Shown here: positions 36,618-46,484 of the stretch, piece by piece | How the letters are laid out: every line of letters begins with the position of its first letter | Position numbering within the stretch: the stretch's first letter is position 1 | Translations under genes and position numbers: made by a program | NCBI GenBank assembly: GCA_036556425.1 | Contig: DATBJJ010000060.1 | Coordinates: 1-64,000 of the forward strand | Origin: DATBJJ01 sp036556425 | Lineage (GTDB): Bacteria > Acidobacteriota > Vicinamibacteria > Vicinamibacterales > 2-12-FULL-66-21 | Direction of reading: 5' to 3' | DNA: 64,000 bases | The notes under the pieces: model-generated | What the model was told of the DNA's origin: nothing | Seen by the model: the letters and a program-made list of their open reading frames with translations, nothing else | Database searches by the model: none

Positions 36618-37744
36618 CAGAGCAGCGCCTCGAAGAACGCCAGGTGCGCGCGCGCGACGACGGGCCACGCAAATCTCTCCTCGGCCCGCGCTCGTCCTCG
36701 CGCGGCGAGCTCGGCCCGCGCCGCGGGGTTGCGCAGCAGACGCCCGATCGCGTCGCTCAACGCCGCATCGTCGCGCTCGTCCACGAGCACGCCCGCGTCG
36801 CCGACGACGTGAGGAATCTCGCCGCTGCGAGTGGCGATCACCGGAACGCCCGCTGCCATCGATTCGATCAACATCCTTCCGAACTGCTCGCGCCACCGGC
36901 TCGTCGTCTCGCTGGGCGCGCACAAGACGTCCATCGCGTTCAGGTGCGTTGGTACGTCGTCATGCCTCACGTCGGTGAGAATCCGTACGCGATTGGGGTG
37001 GGCCAGCCGGAACGTCGACAGCTCGGCCATCATCGGACCGCCGCCGATGAAGAGCGCGCGCCACGGTGACGCGGTGCCCTCGAGCGCGCGCATCAGCGTC
37101 GACAGACCCTTCTCCGGCACGAAGCGTCCGAGGTAACCGACGACTGGAACGTTGTCGTCCCAACCGAGACGCGCGCGGACGGACCTTCGCGCGCCGCGAT
37201 CCGCCTTGAACCGGCACAGGTCGACGCCCGGCGAAATGATTCTCGACGCCCGCGCGGCATACGCCGGCTTCGACCGCTGCGTCTCGTGAATCGTCTCGCC
37301 GAAGGCAATCCATCCCGCCGCCTTCCTCATGACGCGCCGCTCGAACGCGCCGAACGGAAACGGATACCGCTTCGCGATGTTCTGAAACGTGGCGGGCACG
37401 ATCCGCGCGCCCGCGGGAGCCGCGGACGCGATTTGCGCGCACGCCGCAACGTAGGGTTCTTCCCACACATGGACAACGTCCCAGGACTCCGACAGGATCG
37501 AGCGAAGGCGCCGATCGTAGAACCGAAGATGCGGCTCGAAGCCGAATCGCATCCCGACCGATCGCACGTCGCAGGCTTCGTCGTCGATCCGCTCGAGCAT
37601 TGTCTCCCGCAAGTCCGCGGCGAGCCGTTCCGGCGCGACCGCGGTGACCTCCCAACGTCCTCGTCCTTGGATCGCCATCTCGTGCGCGAGCCGGCGGTTC
37701 GCGGCGATCACGTACGAATGGCCGATCGTGAGAAGGCGCTTCAC
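36617..37744 (-). CDS. Glycosyltransferase family 4 protein
   Basis: A protein of 375 aa. GTG start (KRLLTIGHSYVIAANRRLAHEMA) overlaps the previous stop as GTGA. Donor-domain blocks: VVGYLGRFVPEKGLSTLMRAL and REQFGRMLIESMAAGVPVI, where the E-x7-E motif is kept. It is probably one of the linkage-forming enzymes of the repeat unit. Confidence 0.9.
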   Translation of the reverse strand: MKRLLTIGHSYVIAANRRLAHEMAIQGRGRWEVTAVAPERLAADLRETMLERIDDEACDVRSVGMRFGFEPHLRFYDRRLRSILSESWDVVHVWEEPYVAACAQIASAAPAGARIVPATFQNIAKRYPFPFGAFERRVMRKAAGWIAFGETIHETQRSKPAYAARASRIISPGVDLCRFKADRGARRSVRARLGWDDNVPVVGYLGRFVPEKGLSTLMRALEGTASPWRALFIGGGPMMAELSTFRLAHPNRVRILTDVRHDDVPTHLNAMDVLCAPSETTSRWREQFGRMLIESMAAGVPVIATRSGEIPHVVGDAGVLVDERDDAALSDAIGRLLRNPAARAELAARGRARAEERFAWPVVARAHLAFFEALL

Positions 37745-38649
37745 GCGGGCGGACCGTATCGCTCGGGCGCGCGCCGAAGACGCTTCCACAGCTCGACCGT
37801 CTCGCGCGAGACCGGCCGGCGCTCGCGCATGACCGATCCGGCATTCGCGGCGAGCTCGCGGACGATCCACACCCAGCCCCAGCGATCGTCGACGTTCCAG
37901 GCGCGCCGCATCCGGAAGAAGAGCGCGAGCCGCGCGGGCAGGAGCCAGATCAACCGCTGCCACGGCTCGTTGTAGAGCGCGGTGAGGCAGTCGTTGCGCG
38001 TCACATAACGCAGATACCGCTGCTTGCTGCGGCCGGCGCTGTCCGGGTCGTGCACGACCAAGGCGTCCGGCAGATAGACCGTTCGATAGCCCGCGTCGAT
38101 CAGGCGCAGGCAGAAGTCTTTTTCTTCGCCGTAGAACTCGAACGACTCACGATAACCACCGCTCGCGATGAACACATCGCGGCGAAGCAGGTGCGCGAAT
38201 CCGATGAACGACGGCACGTAGCACGACTCGCGGCTCCGGCTCGCCTGCATCGCGTCGTCCCAGGCGCGGCCGTTGCGATCGGCTTGCGCGAACGCGATCG
38301 CCGCGACGTGCGGATCTCCAGCCATCAGCTCGAGCGCGCGATCGATCGCGCCATTTCCCAGCACCGCCGCATCGTCGTCGAGCAGGAGCACGGCGGAGGC
38401 CGCCGCTTCGCGCACGAGGCGATTTCGTCCCGCGATGTAGCCGGGCGCGCGATCGTCTCGGATCACGCGGACCGTCGTTGGCAGATCGATCCCTCGCAGC
38501 TGATCGGTCACCGGCGTCGACGATGCGTCGTCGAAGACGAGCACGTCGGGCGACAAACGATCGAGATGCCGGATCGATTGGAGGCAGCGCAGGAGCGCCG
38601 CGGGACGATCGCGCGTCGTGATCCCAACGGTCAGCCGCGCATCGCTCAC
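37741..38649 (-). CDS. Glycosyltransferase family 2 protein
   Basis: A protein of 302 aa with GT-A fold. VSDARLTVGITTRDRPAALLRCLQSI and the metal-binding run LLLDDDAAV (DxD-type) are visible, then ASGGYRESFEFYGEEKDFCLRLIDAGYRTVYLP, the acceptor-side ED region of rhamnosyl/galactofuranosyl-like GT2 enzymes. The C-terminus (WQRLIWLLPARLALFF) may contact the membrane. GTG start overlaps the upstream stop as GTGA. Confidence 0.9.
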   Translation of the reverse strand: MSDARLTVGITTRDRPAALLRCLQSIRHLDRLSPDVLVFDDASSTPVTDQLRGIDLPTTVRVIRDDRAPGYIAGRNRLVREAAASAVLLLDDDAAVLGNGAIDRALELMAGDPHVAAIAFAQADRNGRAWDDAMQASRSRESCYVPSFIGFAHLLRRDVFIASGGYRESFEFYGEEKDFCLRLIDAGYRTVYLPDALVVHDPDSAGRSKQRYLRYVTRNDCLTALYNEPWQRLIWLLPARLALFFRMRRAWNVDDRWGWVWIVRELAANAGSVMRERRPVSRETVELWKRLRRAPERYGPPA

Positions 38650-39803
38650 GCCGCGGCTCCTTTTGCCGGCTCGCGGAGTCTGCCGATCGTGTGCGCGAGC
38701 GAAAAGCGCTCGCGGTACGTCTTCTCGCCCCGCGCGCCGAGCGCGGCGCGCGCGGCATCGTCGGAGAGAAGCGCCTGCACCGCGTCGACGAGGCTGCGCG
38801 TGTCGCTTGCCGGCGCCGTCGCCACGGCGCGCGTCTCCGACCACACGGCTTCGCTGAGATGCCCTGTCGTCGTCACCACGGGACGCGCGTTGATCAGACC
38901 AGCCATCACGGACGTGCGGCGCGTCGTCACGCCGTCGAGATAGGGCTGCAGCAAGACATCGCACGCCGAAAGGACCGCAGCGGCCTCGACCGGCGGCACG
39001 CGGCCGGTCGCGTGCACTCGACCGGCGAGAGCGGGCGCGGCGCCGATCAACTGCTCGACGAATCCGCCGCCATTCGCGCCAGCGCAGATCGCTGACACGC
39101 GCGTATTCGCCGCGAGCAGCTCCGTCAGCGCGGCCTGCAACATCGGCGCGACGTGAGTGCCGTAGGTGCCGAAATGCCCGACGAGATAGCCGGATGCGTG
39201 AGCGGCGTACGCGCGTCGCTTCTCCTGCGCGTCGGCCGGCCTCTCGCAGCGAGGAATCGCGGACGGGATCGGCAACGTGACGAAGGGCGCGTGCGAGTCC
39301 GGCGGCAGCTCCAGGTACGCACGCCAGGCATCCGTCGAGAGATACGTCTGACCGCTCGCGCGCAGCAGCGTTCGCGCCATCGATCGCTGGACGAGGGACA
39401 ACGGCGTCTGATGCGCCGGCGTCCACGCGAACTCGAAGTACGGCTCGTGAAACATCACGCGCACGTCGTCGCCGCCGCGGCGCGCACGCTGCAGAAGCCA
39501 CCGGCACGCCGGAAGGTTTGCGCCGCCCATGCCGAACGCGGTTGGCACGTACTGGACGAGGACCGTCGAGCGGCGCGCGTTCAGCAGACCATCGACTTGC
39601 CTTCTCGCACGCGGACCGTAGACGTCCTCGAGAATGACGACGTCGACGCCTGGCTGATCGACCGGCGCTCCAGACCGCGGGGGCGTGCAGACGATCACGC
39701 GATCGCCGGCGGCGGCGAGCGCGGCAGCGACCTGCGCGGTGTAGTCGCCGACGCCCCCGCACTCCGGCGGGTACTCGCACGTCAAGATCGTCCAGGCAGC
39801 CAT
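38646..39803 (-). CDS. Glycosyltransferase (GT4-like, atypical donor motif)
   Basis: A protein of 385 aa. The N-terminal MAAWTILTCEYPPECGGVGDYTAQVAAALAAAGD block is GT-B-like. The donor region reads LQPYLDGVTTRRTSVMAGLINARPVV, so the usual E-x7-E motif is replaced. This form is known in some GT4-related enzymes, where a conserved DGVTTRRTS-type segment is found. The assignment to a glycosyltransferase is good; the subfamily is less sure. Confidence 0.82.
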   Translation of the reverse strand: MAAWTILTCEYPPECGGVGDYTAQVAAALAAAGDRVIVCTPPRSGAPVDQPGVDVVILEDVYGPRARRQVDGLLNARRSTVLVQYVPTAFGMGGANLPACRWLLQRARRGGDDVRVMFHEPYFEFAWTPAHQTPLSLVQRSMARTLLRASGQTYLSTDAWRAYLELPPDSHAPFVTLPIPSAIPRCERPADAQEKRRAYAAHASGYLVGHFGTYGTHVAPMLQAALTELLAANTRVSAICAGANGGGFVEQLIGAAPALAGRVHATGRVPPVEAAAVLSACDVLLQPYLDGVTTRRTSVMAGLINARPVVTTTGHLSEAVWSETRAVATAPASDTRSLVDAVQALLSDDAARAALGARGEKTYRERFSLAHTIGRLREPAKGAAA

Positions 39804-39806
39804 ACG

Positions 39807-40982
39807 TCAGCGGCACGCGGCGTCGCGCAGCACTCTTTCGAGCCTGGCGACGTGCGCCGCAACCGTCATCGACCTCGACACGCTCGCGGCTTCCCGTCCC
39901 ATCCGCGTGCGCTCGGACGCGTTATCGAGCAGCGAGGCGAGCGCGCGCGCAAGCCCCTGTTCACCTTCGGCAGGCGGCACGAGCCGGCCGTTGACGCCAT
40001 CCTTCAACCACTCACTGATGCCGCCGACGTCGAACGCGACCGCGGGCCGGCCGACCGCGGCGGCGTCGAGACCGACGAGTCCGAACGGCTCCGGCCAGAG
40101 GCTCGGCACGGCCGCGACCGCCCCGCGTGCGTAGACACTCGGACGATCGTCGAAGCCGATCCACCCGACGAATTCCGCGTCGACGCGCAGCGATGCTGCC
40201 AGCGTTCGCCACGCCTCTTTTTGCGGGCCGTCGCCAGCCATCACGAGGCGGATGCGCCGCCCGAGGATTTGCGCCGCGCGCGCGATCGCCGGAATGAGAA
40301 CGTGGCCTCCCTTGAGCGGAGTCATCCGTCCCGCGAACAGCACCGTGTCCTTCTCCGGCTGCGGCAGCGCCTGCTCGGGCGCGGGCATCGTCGAAAACAA
40401 CGGGAGCACTTCAATCGCGCCGCTGGCGACGCCGTTGCGTGCGACCTCGTTTCGCATGAAGCGGCTCGCGACGACCACCGACTTGTATTTCGGAAAGAGC
40501 GCCCGCTGATCAATGGCCCACCGATAGCCGCTCACGAGCGCGCCGGCCGACATCTTCCCGCAGCGCCGCGGAAAATAGAGCGCGAGACATCCGGGACCCA
40601 ACGCGCGGTCGCAGACCTTCGCGCTTGGAAACGCATGCATCTTGAGGCCGCTCGCGCACGTCCCGAAGAAGCCGTGCAGCATCTTGACGACGGGCCACTG
40701 TGTGACGAGCGCGCGCTCGACCTCGAGCGGACCCATGTTGTGCGAGTAGCACACGTCCGGATGCCACGCCTTCAACGCACCGATCGCGTGATCCAACCCG
40801 CGCTCCTGCACGCCTATCGAGATGTGCGCGCTCGATCGCAGCAGGCTGCGCGCCGGGCTCGACCGATGGTAGAGAAGCGCGATCTGATGGCCGCGCGCGC
40901 GCAGCTCCGCGATGATCGAGAGGAGGTACGTCTCGACGCCGCCGTCGGTATCGATCGACTCGTGGACGACAGCGAGCTTCAT
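39807..40982 (-). CDS. Glycosyltransferase family 4 protein
   Basis: A protein of 391 aa beginning MKLAVVHESIDTDGGVETYLLSIIAEL. Donor motif EPFGLVGLDAAAVGRPAVA has Asp instead of the second Glu of E-x7-E. Several Cys occur in the middle (FFGTCASGLKMHAFPSAKVCDRALGPGCLALYFPRRCGKM), a spacing found in a subset of GT4 enzymes and suggestive of a structural metal or disulphides. Three nt separate it from the next gene. Confidence 0.88.
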   Translation of the reverse strand: MKLAVVHESIDTDGGVETYLLSIIAELRARGHQIALLYHRSSPARSLLRSSAHISIGVQERGLDHAIGALKAWHPDVCYSHNMGPLEVERALVTQWPVVKMLHGFFGTCASGLKMHAFPSAKVCDRALGPGCLALYFPRRCGKMSAGALVSGYRWAIDQRALFPKYKSVVVASRFMRNEVARNGVASGAIEVLPLFSTMPAPEQALPQPEKDTVLFAGRMTPLKGGHVLIPAIARAAQILGRRIRLVMAGDGPQKEAWRTLAASLRVDAEFVGWIGFDDRPSVYARGAVAAVPSLWPEPFGLVGLDAAAVGRPAVAFDVGGISEWLKDGVNGRLVPPAEGEQGLARALASLLDNASERTRMGREAASVSRSMTVAAHVARLERVLRDAACR

Positions 40983-41824
40983 ACGCGCGTGGGACGAAGC
41001 CTCACGCAGACGCCCACGGTTTCCCAGACATTCTCGCGGCTGCCATCGAGGTGCTCCGCGGCGAGCCCCTGCGCGTCGCATTCCGCGCGCAAGTCGTCAG
41101 CCGTGATGCCAAGCCCCGGCCAGAGCTGCGGATGCATCTCGACGAACAACTGCAAGTGCGAGCCCGCGCGCGCGATCGTGTCGCGCGCGCCGCGAAGCGC
41201 GGCCAGCTCCGCGCCTTCGACGTCGATCTTGATGACCGTCGGCGTCACGCCCTCGCCGGCGCAGAAGCCATCGATCGAGGTCGCGCGCACGTCGCGTATC
41301 GTCGCGCTCTCCGCGTCGGCCGAAGACGCGAGGCGGCTGATGCCGGACGATTCGAACGATGCAAATTGAAGCTGCCCGTCGCGGTCCGACACGGCCGCCT
41401 GGAGCGACGTCACGCGATCGCCGACCTGATTGAGCGCGACGTGGAGCTGCAGGCCGTCGAATGCAACCGGGTCCGGCTCGAACGCGAAGACGCGTCCCGC
41501 GGCGCCGGTCCATTGCGCGAAGAGCACCGTATACGCGCCGACGTTCGCACCCGCTTCGAGGATCACCGCGCCGGGTCGAACAGCGGCGCGAAACGCCGCG
41601 TACTCGTCTGGATTCCAGGAAATGTGTCGGAACGCGGGAACGGCCATCACGACCTCGCCGCCCGGCAGCACCGACTTGAGTCCGCCGCCGGTGCCCGCGA
41701 GCCAGCGCTCGAAGAGCGGTTTCAGCCGGCGGCGGATCGGCGCAAGCGCGCCGCCGGACGGGATCGCCCGTGCGATCCGTTCGGCAAGCGATCGCTGCCG
41801 ATAGCTGTCAGCGTTCGCGCTCAT
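40979..41824 (-). CDS. FkbM family methyltransferase (1)
   Basis: A protein of 281 aa. FkbM hallmarks: GAVILEAGANVGAYTVLFAQW (SAM motif), GRVFAFEPDPVAFDGLQ, VIKIDVEGAELAALRGARDTI and LFVEMHPQLW. FkbM enzymes O-methylate sugars or polyketides. ATG start overlaps the previous FkbM stop as ATGA. It is the first of three FkbM genes in a row. Confidence 0.92.
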   Translation of the reverse strand: MSANADSYRQRSLAERIARAIPSGGALAPIRRRLKPLFERWLAGTGGGLKSVLPGGEVVMAVPAFRHISWNPDEYAAFRAAVRPGAVILEAGANVGAYTVLFAQWTGAAGRVFAFEPDPVAFDGLQLHVALNQVGDRVTSLQAAVSDRDGQLQFASFESSGISRLASSADAESATIRDVRATSIDGFCAGEGVTPTVIKIDVEGAELAALRGARDTIARAGSHLQLFVEMHPQLWPGLGITADDLRAECDAQGLAAEHLDGSRENVWETVGVCVRLRPTRV

Positions 41825-42600
41825 GCTTCGCCACGCGTCAGCACCACGTGCGTATCGCGTCCAAAGAGCGGCTCGCTCGCGACGAGCGGCCGCGCGGTCA
41901 GTCCCAGCTCGTGAATCGTTTGGCGCGCGTCCTCCTCGCCGACGCCGAACGACCGCCAGCATTGCGGATGCATCTCCACCGCCATCGTCAGGCGGCCCGC
42001 CGCGCGGATGGTGTCCCGCGCGCCGCGGAGCGCGTGGATCTCCGCGCCCTGCACGTCCATCCGGACGATCGTCGGAACGATCTTCAGCTCTCGGCAGACC
42101 TCGTCGATGGTCACCACCGACACATCCTGCAGCGCCGGCGCGGCGGTCGTGTCGGCGGCCGCGGCCAGGCTGTTCACGTACGGCATCGCATGCGCGTCGT
42201 ATTGATGGAACGCCGCGCGCGTCCGGCGATCCGACACGGCTGCCTCGATCAGGTCGATGCGGCCGCCCTCAGGTTGATTCCAGGAGAAATGCCGTTGGGC
42301 CAATCGCGCGCTCGACGGCGTCGGCTCGAACGCGACGACGCGGCCGCCTGCGCCGACCCAGCGCGCGGCAAGCACCGCGTAGATGCCGAGGAATGCGCCG
42401 ACGTCGAGCACGACGTCGCCCGGCCGAATCGCGCCGCGGAGAAATCGATAGAGCGCCGGTTCGCTCTCGTGCGGCACGAGGTGGCGGACGCCCGGATCGA
42501 TTCGTACGGTTTCGTCGTGGACGTCCCACGGCACGCCGCCGCGCGAATAGAGCGCGCGCAGCGCCTGGCCGTACGCCGCCGACATCGCGCGCTTGATCAT
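41821..42600 (-). CDS. FkbM family methyltransferase (2)
   Basis: A protein of 259 aa with GDVVLDVGAFLGIYAVLAARWVG, GRVVAFEPTPSSARLA, TIVRMDVQGAEIHALRGARDTI and MAVEMHPQCW. It is close enough to FkbM 1 in the C-terminal half (ALRGARDTIRAAGRL versus ALRGARDTIARAGSH) to suggest duplication. The start ATG overlaps the upstream stop (ATGA). Confidence 0.92.
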   Translation of the reverse strand: MIKRAMSAAYGQALRALYSRGGVPWDVHDETVRIDPGVRHLVPHESEPALYRFLRGAIRPGDVVLDVGAFLGIYAVLAARWVGAGGRVVAFEPTPSSARLAQRHFSWNQPEGGRIDLIEAAVSDRRTRAAFHQYDAHAMPYVNSLAAAADTTAAPALQDVSVVTIDEVCRELKIVPTIVRMDVQGAEIHALRGARDTIRAAGRLTMAVEMHPQCWRSFGVGEEDARQTIHELGLTARPLVASEPLFGRDTHVVLTRGEA

Positions 42601-43496
42601 GGGGCGCCGGCCGATTCGAACAGCAGGTTCGGGATCCCGCCCGGAATCTCGTCGACGATGGACGAGCAGTAGCGCCGCGCGTGCAGCATCTCGACGGCGT
42701 CGCTCGACGGCATCGTCTCGCAGATGATTCGGCGCGGGCTGCCGCGCTCGAGCGTCCGTGCCATCCCCTCGAGCACCTGCGCCTCGGCGCCTTCGACGTC
42801 GATCTTCATGAGGTCGATGTCCGTCAGCTTCTCCGCGGCGGCCCATGTGTCGAAGCGCCGGACGCGCACTGCAATCGTCGCGTCGCTGCGCAACCCGCCG
42901 CGCGCGATCGTCTCCGCCGACGGTGTCAGCGAGGAGATGCCGTCGTTCTCGGGCCAGCACGAGACGAACAGCGTTCCCTCGTCGTCGTTGCGGTTCGCGA
43001 GCGCAACGTCGACGATCGTCACGCGATCGTCGACGGAATTGATCTCGACATGGCGGCGAAGCTGCTCGCGCACGCGTGGGTTGGGCTCGAATGCAAACAC
43101 GCGGCCCGTGGGCCCGACGCGGAGCGCCGCGACGATCGTGAAGTAGCCGGCGTTCGCGCCGACGTCGACGAAGACCCCGCCCGGCTCGAGGAAGCGCAGC
43201 AGCGCATCGGTCGCGCCGGGTTCGTACGGCACGTGCGCGAAATACTGACCTTTGACAGTAAAGCTGGTGACGTCGAAGAGCGGCTCGACGGATCCAATCC
43301 GCACGCGGCGGCATTGCCGGCGGCCGTTCACGAGCCGAACGGTCAAGCGATCGGTCGTCTCGCGAAAGAGCGTGTGCAAGCCGGGGACGCGGCGCGCCGC
43401 ATGCGCCGCATGCGCGTACGGCGCCTCCAGCGCGGGCGCATGATAGATCGTCCACGCCATCGCCGACGCTGCCGCGTTGCGTGCCGACTTGATCAT
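42597..43496 (-). CDS. FkbM family methyltransferase (3)
   Basis: A protein of 299 aa with GGVFVDVGANAGYFTIVAALRVGPTGRVFAFEPNP, DLMKIDVEGAEAQVLEGMARTL and IICETMPSS. An N-terminal 90-residue extension precedes the domain. More distant from FkbM 1 and 2 than they are from each other. Start ATGA overlap. Confidence 0.92.
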   Translation of the reverse strand: MIKSARNAAASAMAWTIYHAPALEAPYAHAAHAARRVPGLHTLFRETTDRLTVRLVNGRRQCRRVRIGSVEPLFDVTSFTVKGQYFAHVPYEPGATDALLRFLEPGGVFVDVGANAGYFTIVAALRVGPTGRVFAFEPNPRVREQLRRHVEINSVDDRVTIVDVALANRNDDEGTLFVSCWPENDGISSLTPSAETIARGGLRSDATIAVRVRRFDTWAAAEKLTDIDLMKIDVEGAEAQVLEGMARTLERGSPRRIICETMPSSDAVEMLHARRYCSSIVDEIPGGIPNLLFESAGAP

Positions 43497-44380
43497 TTCG
43501 TTCGGCGCTGAACGAGCGCGCGGCCGACGCCTTTGACGGTGCTCACCCACCCGCCAGCGGTCGCGGGTCTCGGCCACGTCCGCCGCGCGCGCGCGTGATC
43601 GCGCGCGATGATCTTTCCCCACCGGCTGTGAAACAACAGTCCGTTCTTCAGCACGCGCGCCTTGTACGCGGCGCTGAGCTCGCCGAGCGTGCTGCTTCCC
43701 AGATGCGCGTAGCCACCGAGCCGCTCGTAGCCGCACGTGCCAGTCTTCCATCCGGCCGCGCGAATGCGATACGCGAGATCCGCTTCGTCCCACTCCGTCG
43801 GCACGAACGCTTCATCGAGGAGTCCGACGCGCTCGACGCACGCGCGGCGCACGATCCACGGACGGATGACGGCATCGACCTCCTGCACCCTGAACCAGTT
43901 GCCGGGGAACGGCCCGATCGTGCTGCGCAGGCGGCGCCAGTCGACGAGATTGTCCCAGCTCGCGATGGGCTCGTCGAGCGGATAGTGATCGAGTCCGCGG
44001 CTGAGGCTCATCAAGCCGAGATCCGAATGACGCTCGAAGATGCGCAGCAGCTCCGGCACGAGCCACGGCGCGGTCACGAACATGTCGTCCTGCCAGGCCA
44101 TGATCAGCGGCCCGCGCGCGGCGGAGAGCCCGGCGTTCGTGCACCGCAGCTCGTGCGCGTCGTTCATGTGAATCCATCGCAGGTGCCGCACGCCCCACGG
44201 CGTCCGGCTCTCGGCGTCGAGATACGCCGGCGTCCCGTCGCGGCAGCCGTCCTCGATCACGATGATCTCGACATGGCTCTCGGCCGCGGGAGCCCGCCAG
44301 CTCGCAAGACAGCGCCGGAGCACCGGCTCGTTGTTGAACGTCGGAATGACGACCGACAGCGCGGGCATCCGATCGTTCAC
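43493..44380 (-). CDS. Glycosyltransferase family 2 protein
   Basis: A protein of 295 aa. The GTG start (VNDRMPALSVVIPTFNNEPVLRRCLASW) was chosen because it overlaps the upstream stop as GTGA, the rule for this operon; ATG 44368 is the internal alternative. GT-A motifs: IIVIEDGCRDGT, LIMAWQDDMFV and DEADLAYRIRAAGWKTG. A C-terminal basic tail follows. Confidence 0.88.
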   Translation of the reverse strand: MNDRMPALSVVIPTFNNEPVLRRCLASWRAPAAESHVEIIVIEDGCRDGTPAYLDAESRTPWGVRHLRWIHMNDAHELRCTNAGLSAARGPLIMAWQDDMFVTAPWLVPELLRIFERHSDLGLMSLSRGLDHYPLDEPIASWDNLVDWRRLRSTIGPFPGNWFRVQEVDAVIRPWIVRRACVERVGLLDEAFVPTEWDEADLAYRIRAAGWKTGTCGYERLGGYAHLGSSTLGELSAAYKARVLKNGLLFHSRWGKIIARDHARARRTWPRPATAGGWVSTVKGVGRALVQRRTK

Positions 44381-45324
44381 GAGCGCTCCGCTCGCCGCGC
44401 GAATGCCTGCAGGTGCAGCGCGATCGGCGTGTTCACGCCGAACGGCAATCGGCGCGCGATGTTGTAGAGCGCCAGCCGCGCCTGCGCAGCCGCTCGCGAT
44501 GACGGCGGACACTCCGGCGCAGCGACCTCGACGCTGATCGCTTCGAACCCGGCGCGGGTCAACGCGAAACGCAGCGCCTGCGGAGAAAAGTGACTGACGT
44601 GAACCAGGTTGTCGGCGAGCGTCGCGCGATAGCCGCGGCTCAACCGGGCACGGACTGTTTCTTTCAACGCCTGCGCCGGACCGCAGGGAACCTTGACGGA
44701 AATCCACCCGCGGGGCGCGAGCGCTTCCCTGACGGTTCTCAGCAGCGCGAGCGGCTCGGGAATGTGCTCGAGCACATCGGTCAGCGTGACCGCATCGAAG
44801 CGCTTGCCGATATCGAGCACGCGCTCCGCCCGGACCCGGTGCACCGTGGCCCCGGTCCGCTCGACCGCATAGCGTGCGGTGCGCGCGTTGATCTCCGTCC
44901 CTTCCGCGCGCCACCCCGCGCTGCGCGCGAGGTGCAGAAATCGTCCGGCATGCGATCCGATGTCGAGCAGCGAGCGCGGCGACGTCCGCACGCGCCGATC
45001 CAGCTCGTCGAGAATGCGCGCGAAGATCACGTCCTTGTAGGTCGACTCGAACTCCTGCGCGACCCAATCGGCCGACCACCGCTGGTCGTACATCCGCTCG
45101 AAGTACCGAGGAAGCGCGGGAATGCGATCGGGCTGCGCGAAGCCGCATTGGCGGCAGCGCTGCAGCGCGATCGTCTCACCCGTGTACGCCGCCAGCTCGG
45201 GATCCTGCTCGCGCCACGCGTCGAATTCCAAGATGGCCGAATGAAAGCGATCGAGATCGCGTCCTCCGCAGATCCAGCACGCGCCTGTCTCGACGTACGA
45301 TCGTTCAGGAGCAGCCGCGATCAC
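44377..45324 (-). CDS. Class I SAM methyltransferase with N-terminal zinc motif
   Basis: A protein of 315 aa. The N-terminal CWICGG and CRQCGFA pairs make a likely zinc-binding segment, as in C-methyltransferase-type sugar enzymes. The SAM domain has LLDIGSHAGRFLHLARSAGW, FDAVTLTDVLEHIPEPLALLRTV and GWISVKVPCGP. GTG start overlaps the upstream stop (GTGA). Possibly acts on a nucleotide- or lipid-linked sugar. Confidence 0.87.
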   Translation of the reverse strand: MIAAAPERSYVETGACWICGGRDLDRFHSAILEFDAWREQDPELAAYTGETIALQRCRQCGFAQPDRIPALPRYFERMYDQRWSADWVAQEFESTYKDVIFARILDELDRRVRTSPRSLLDIGSHAGRFLHLARSAGWRAEGTEINARTARYAVERTGATVHRVRAERVLDIGKRFDAVTLTDVLEHIPEPLALLRTVREALAPRGWISVKVPCGPAQALKETVRARLSRGYRATLADNLVHVSHFSPQALRFALTRAGFEAISVEVAAPECPPSSRAAAQARLALYNIARRLPFGVNTPIALHLQAFARRAERS

Positions 45325-46484
45325 ATGCCACCTGCCGCCGCCGTCATGCGCGCCTCGCCGGCGCCGTCGGCAATCGCCGCGATGTCGCGCGCCATGTGAT
45401 CCCACGTTCGCGACCGCAGCCGCGCCGCGAGGCCCGCGATGCGCGGCGAGAGCGACGAATCGCTGCGCCACGATCGCAGCCGATTCGCCAGCTCCGCGGC
45501 GCTGTTGGGATCGTCGAGGAGCAGCGCGTTGAGATCCATCGGATACTGCTCGGCGACGCCTGCCGACGTCGTCACGATCGCGGGTAGCCCTCGGCACAAC
45601 GCTTCGTGGACCGCGAGCCCGTACGCCTCGTACCGCGCCGGGTGAACGACGACATCGCACGCGGCGAAGACGTTCGGCATGTCGCGCCGGAAGCCCAGGA
45701 AGCGCATGCGATCGCCGGGCAGCGTCTCCGACGCCCGGCGCCGCCACGACGCGAGCTCGGCGCCCGTACCCGCGACGACGAGGTCCACGTCCCAGTCGGA
45801 CGACGCGCAAAGCGATCGCCACGCGTCGAAGAGCGTGTCGAAGCCCTTGCGGCGATCGCCGAGCGCGCCGACGAAGAGCGCGAGCCGACGATCGTGCGGC
45901 AAGCCGAGCGCGCGTCTCGCCGACACCCGCGCCTCGTCGTCCACGGTCGAGAAGGTTGCCGGATCCGTTCCGTAGTAGACGACCCGGATCCTGTCCGCGG
46001 GAACGCCAACGGTCTCGGCGACGTCCGCAGCGGTTCGCGAGCTGTTGCAAATCACCACGCGTGCGCGGGTCAGCGCCTGGCGCTCCTGATCGAGATACCG
46101 GCGATGGTTCGACTGCACGCGCGCGCGATTCAGCGTGCCCGCCGCCTCAGGCGTGAACGCGGCGTGGACGTAGTGAACCCAGTTCAGATCGCCGGCATCG
46201 ACGTTGCCGCCGTTCGCGACGACGCGGACCTGCCGATCGGCAAGGCGCTGCTGCCAGCGGCGCGCCGTGAATCGAAGGATTGGCTCGCCGAATCGCTCGG
46301 CGCCGAGCGGACGCGGAACGCCGTGCATCGTCACGCGCGGCATCGACGCGAGGTCGGGCGCGACCGAGTGGCTCACGAGATGGACATCCTCACGCGTCGC
46401 CAGGTACGACGCGAGCGCGTAGTTCGCCCGATCCATGCCACCGTGCGTGGTGAAGTCGCCGGCGACGAGCAGCCACACGCTCAT
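45321..46484 (-). CDS. Glycosyltransferase family 4 protein
   Basis: A protein of 387 aa: MSVWLLVAGDFTTHGGMDRANYALASYLA, then ALFVGALGDRRKGFDTLFDAW and the donor motif RYEAYGLAVHEALCRGLPAI with E-x7-E intact. ATGA overlap with the upstream polymerase-like gene. Confidence 0.9.
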   Translation of the reverse strand: MSVWLLVAGDFTTHGGMDRANYALASYLATREDVHLVSHSVAPDLASMPRVTMHGVPRPLGAERFGEPILRFTARRWQQRLADRQVRVVANGGNVDAGDLNWVHYVHAAFTPEAAGTLNRARVQSNHRRYLDQERQALTRARVVICNSSRTAADVAETVGVPADRIRVVYYGTDPATFSTVDDEARVSARRALGLPHDRRLALFVGALGDRRKGFDTLFDAWRSLCASSDWDVDLVVAGTGAELASWRRRASETLPGDRMRFLGFRRDMPNVFAACDVVVHPARYEAYGLAVHEALCRGLPAIVTTSAGVAEQYPMDLNALLLDDPNSAAELANRLRSWRSDSSLSPRIAGLAARLRSRTWDHMARDIAAIADGAGEARMTAAAGGM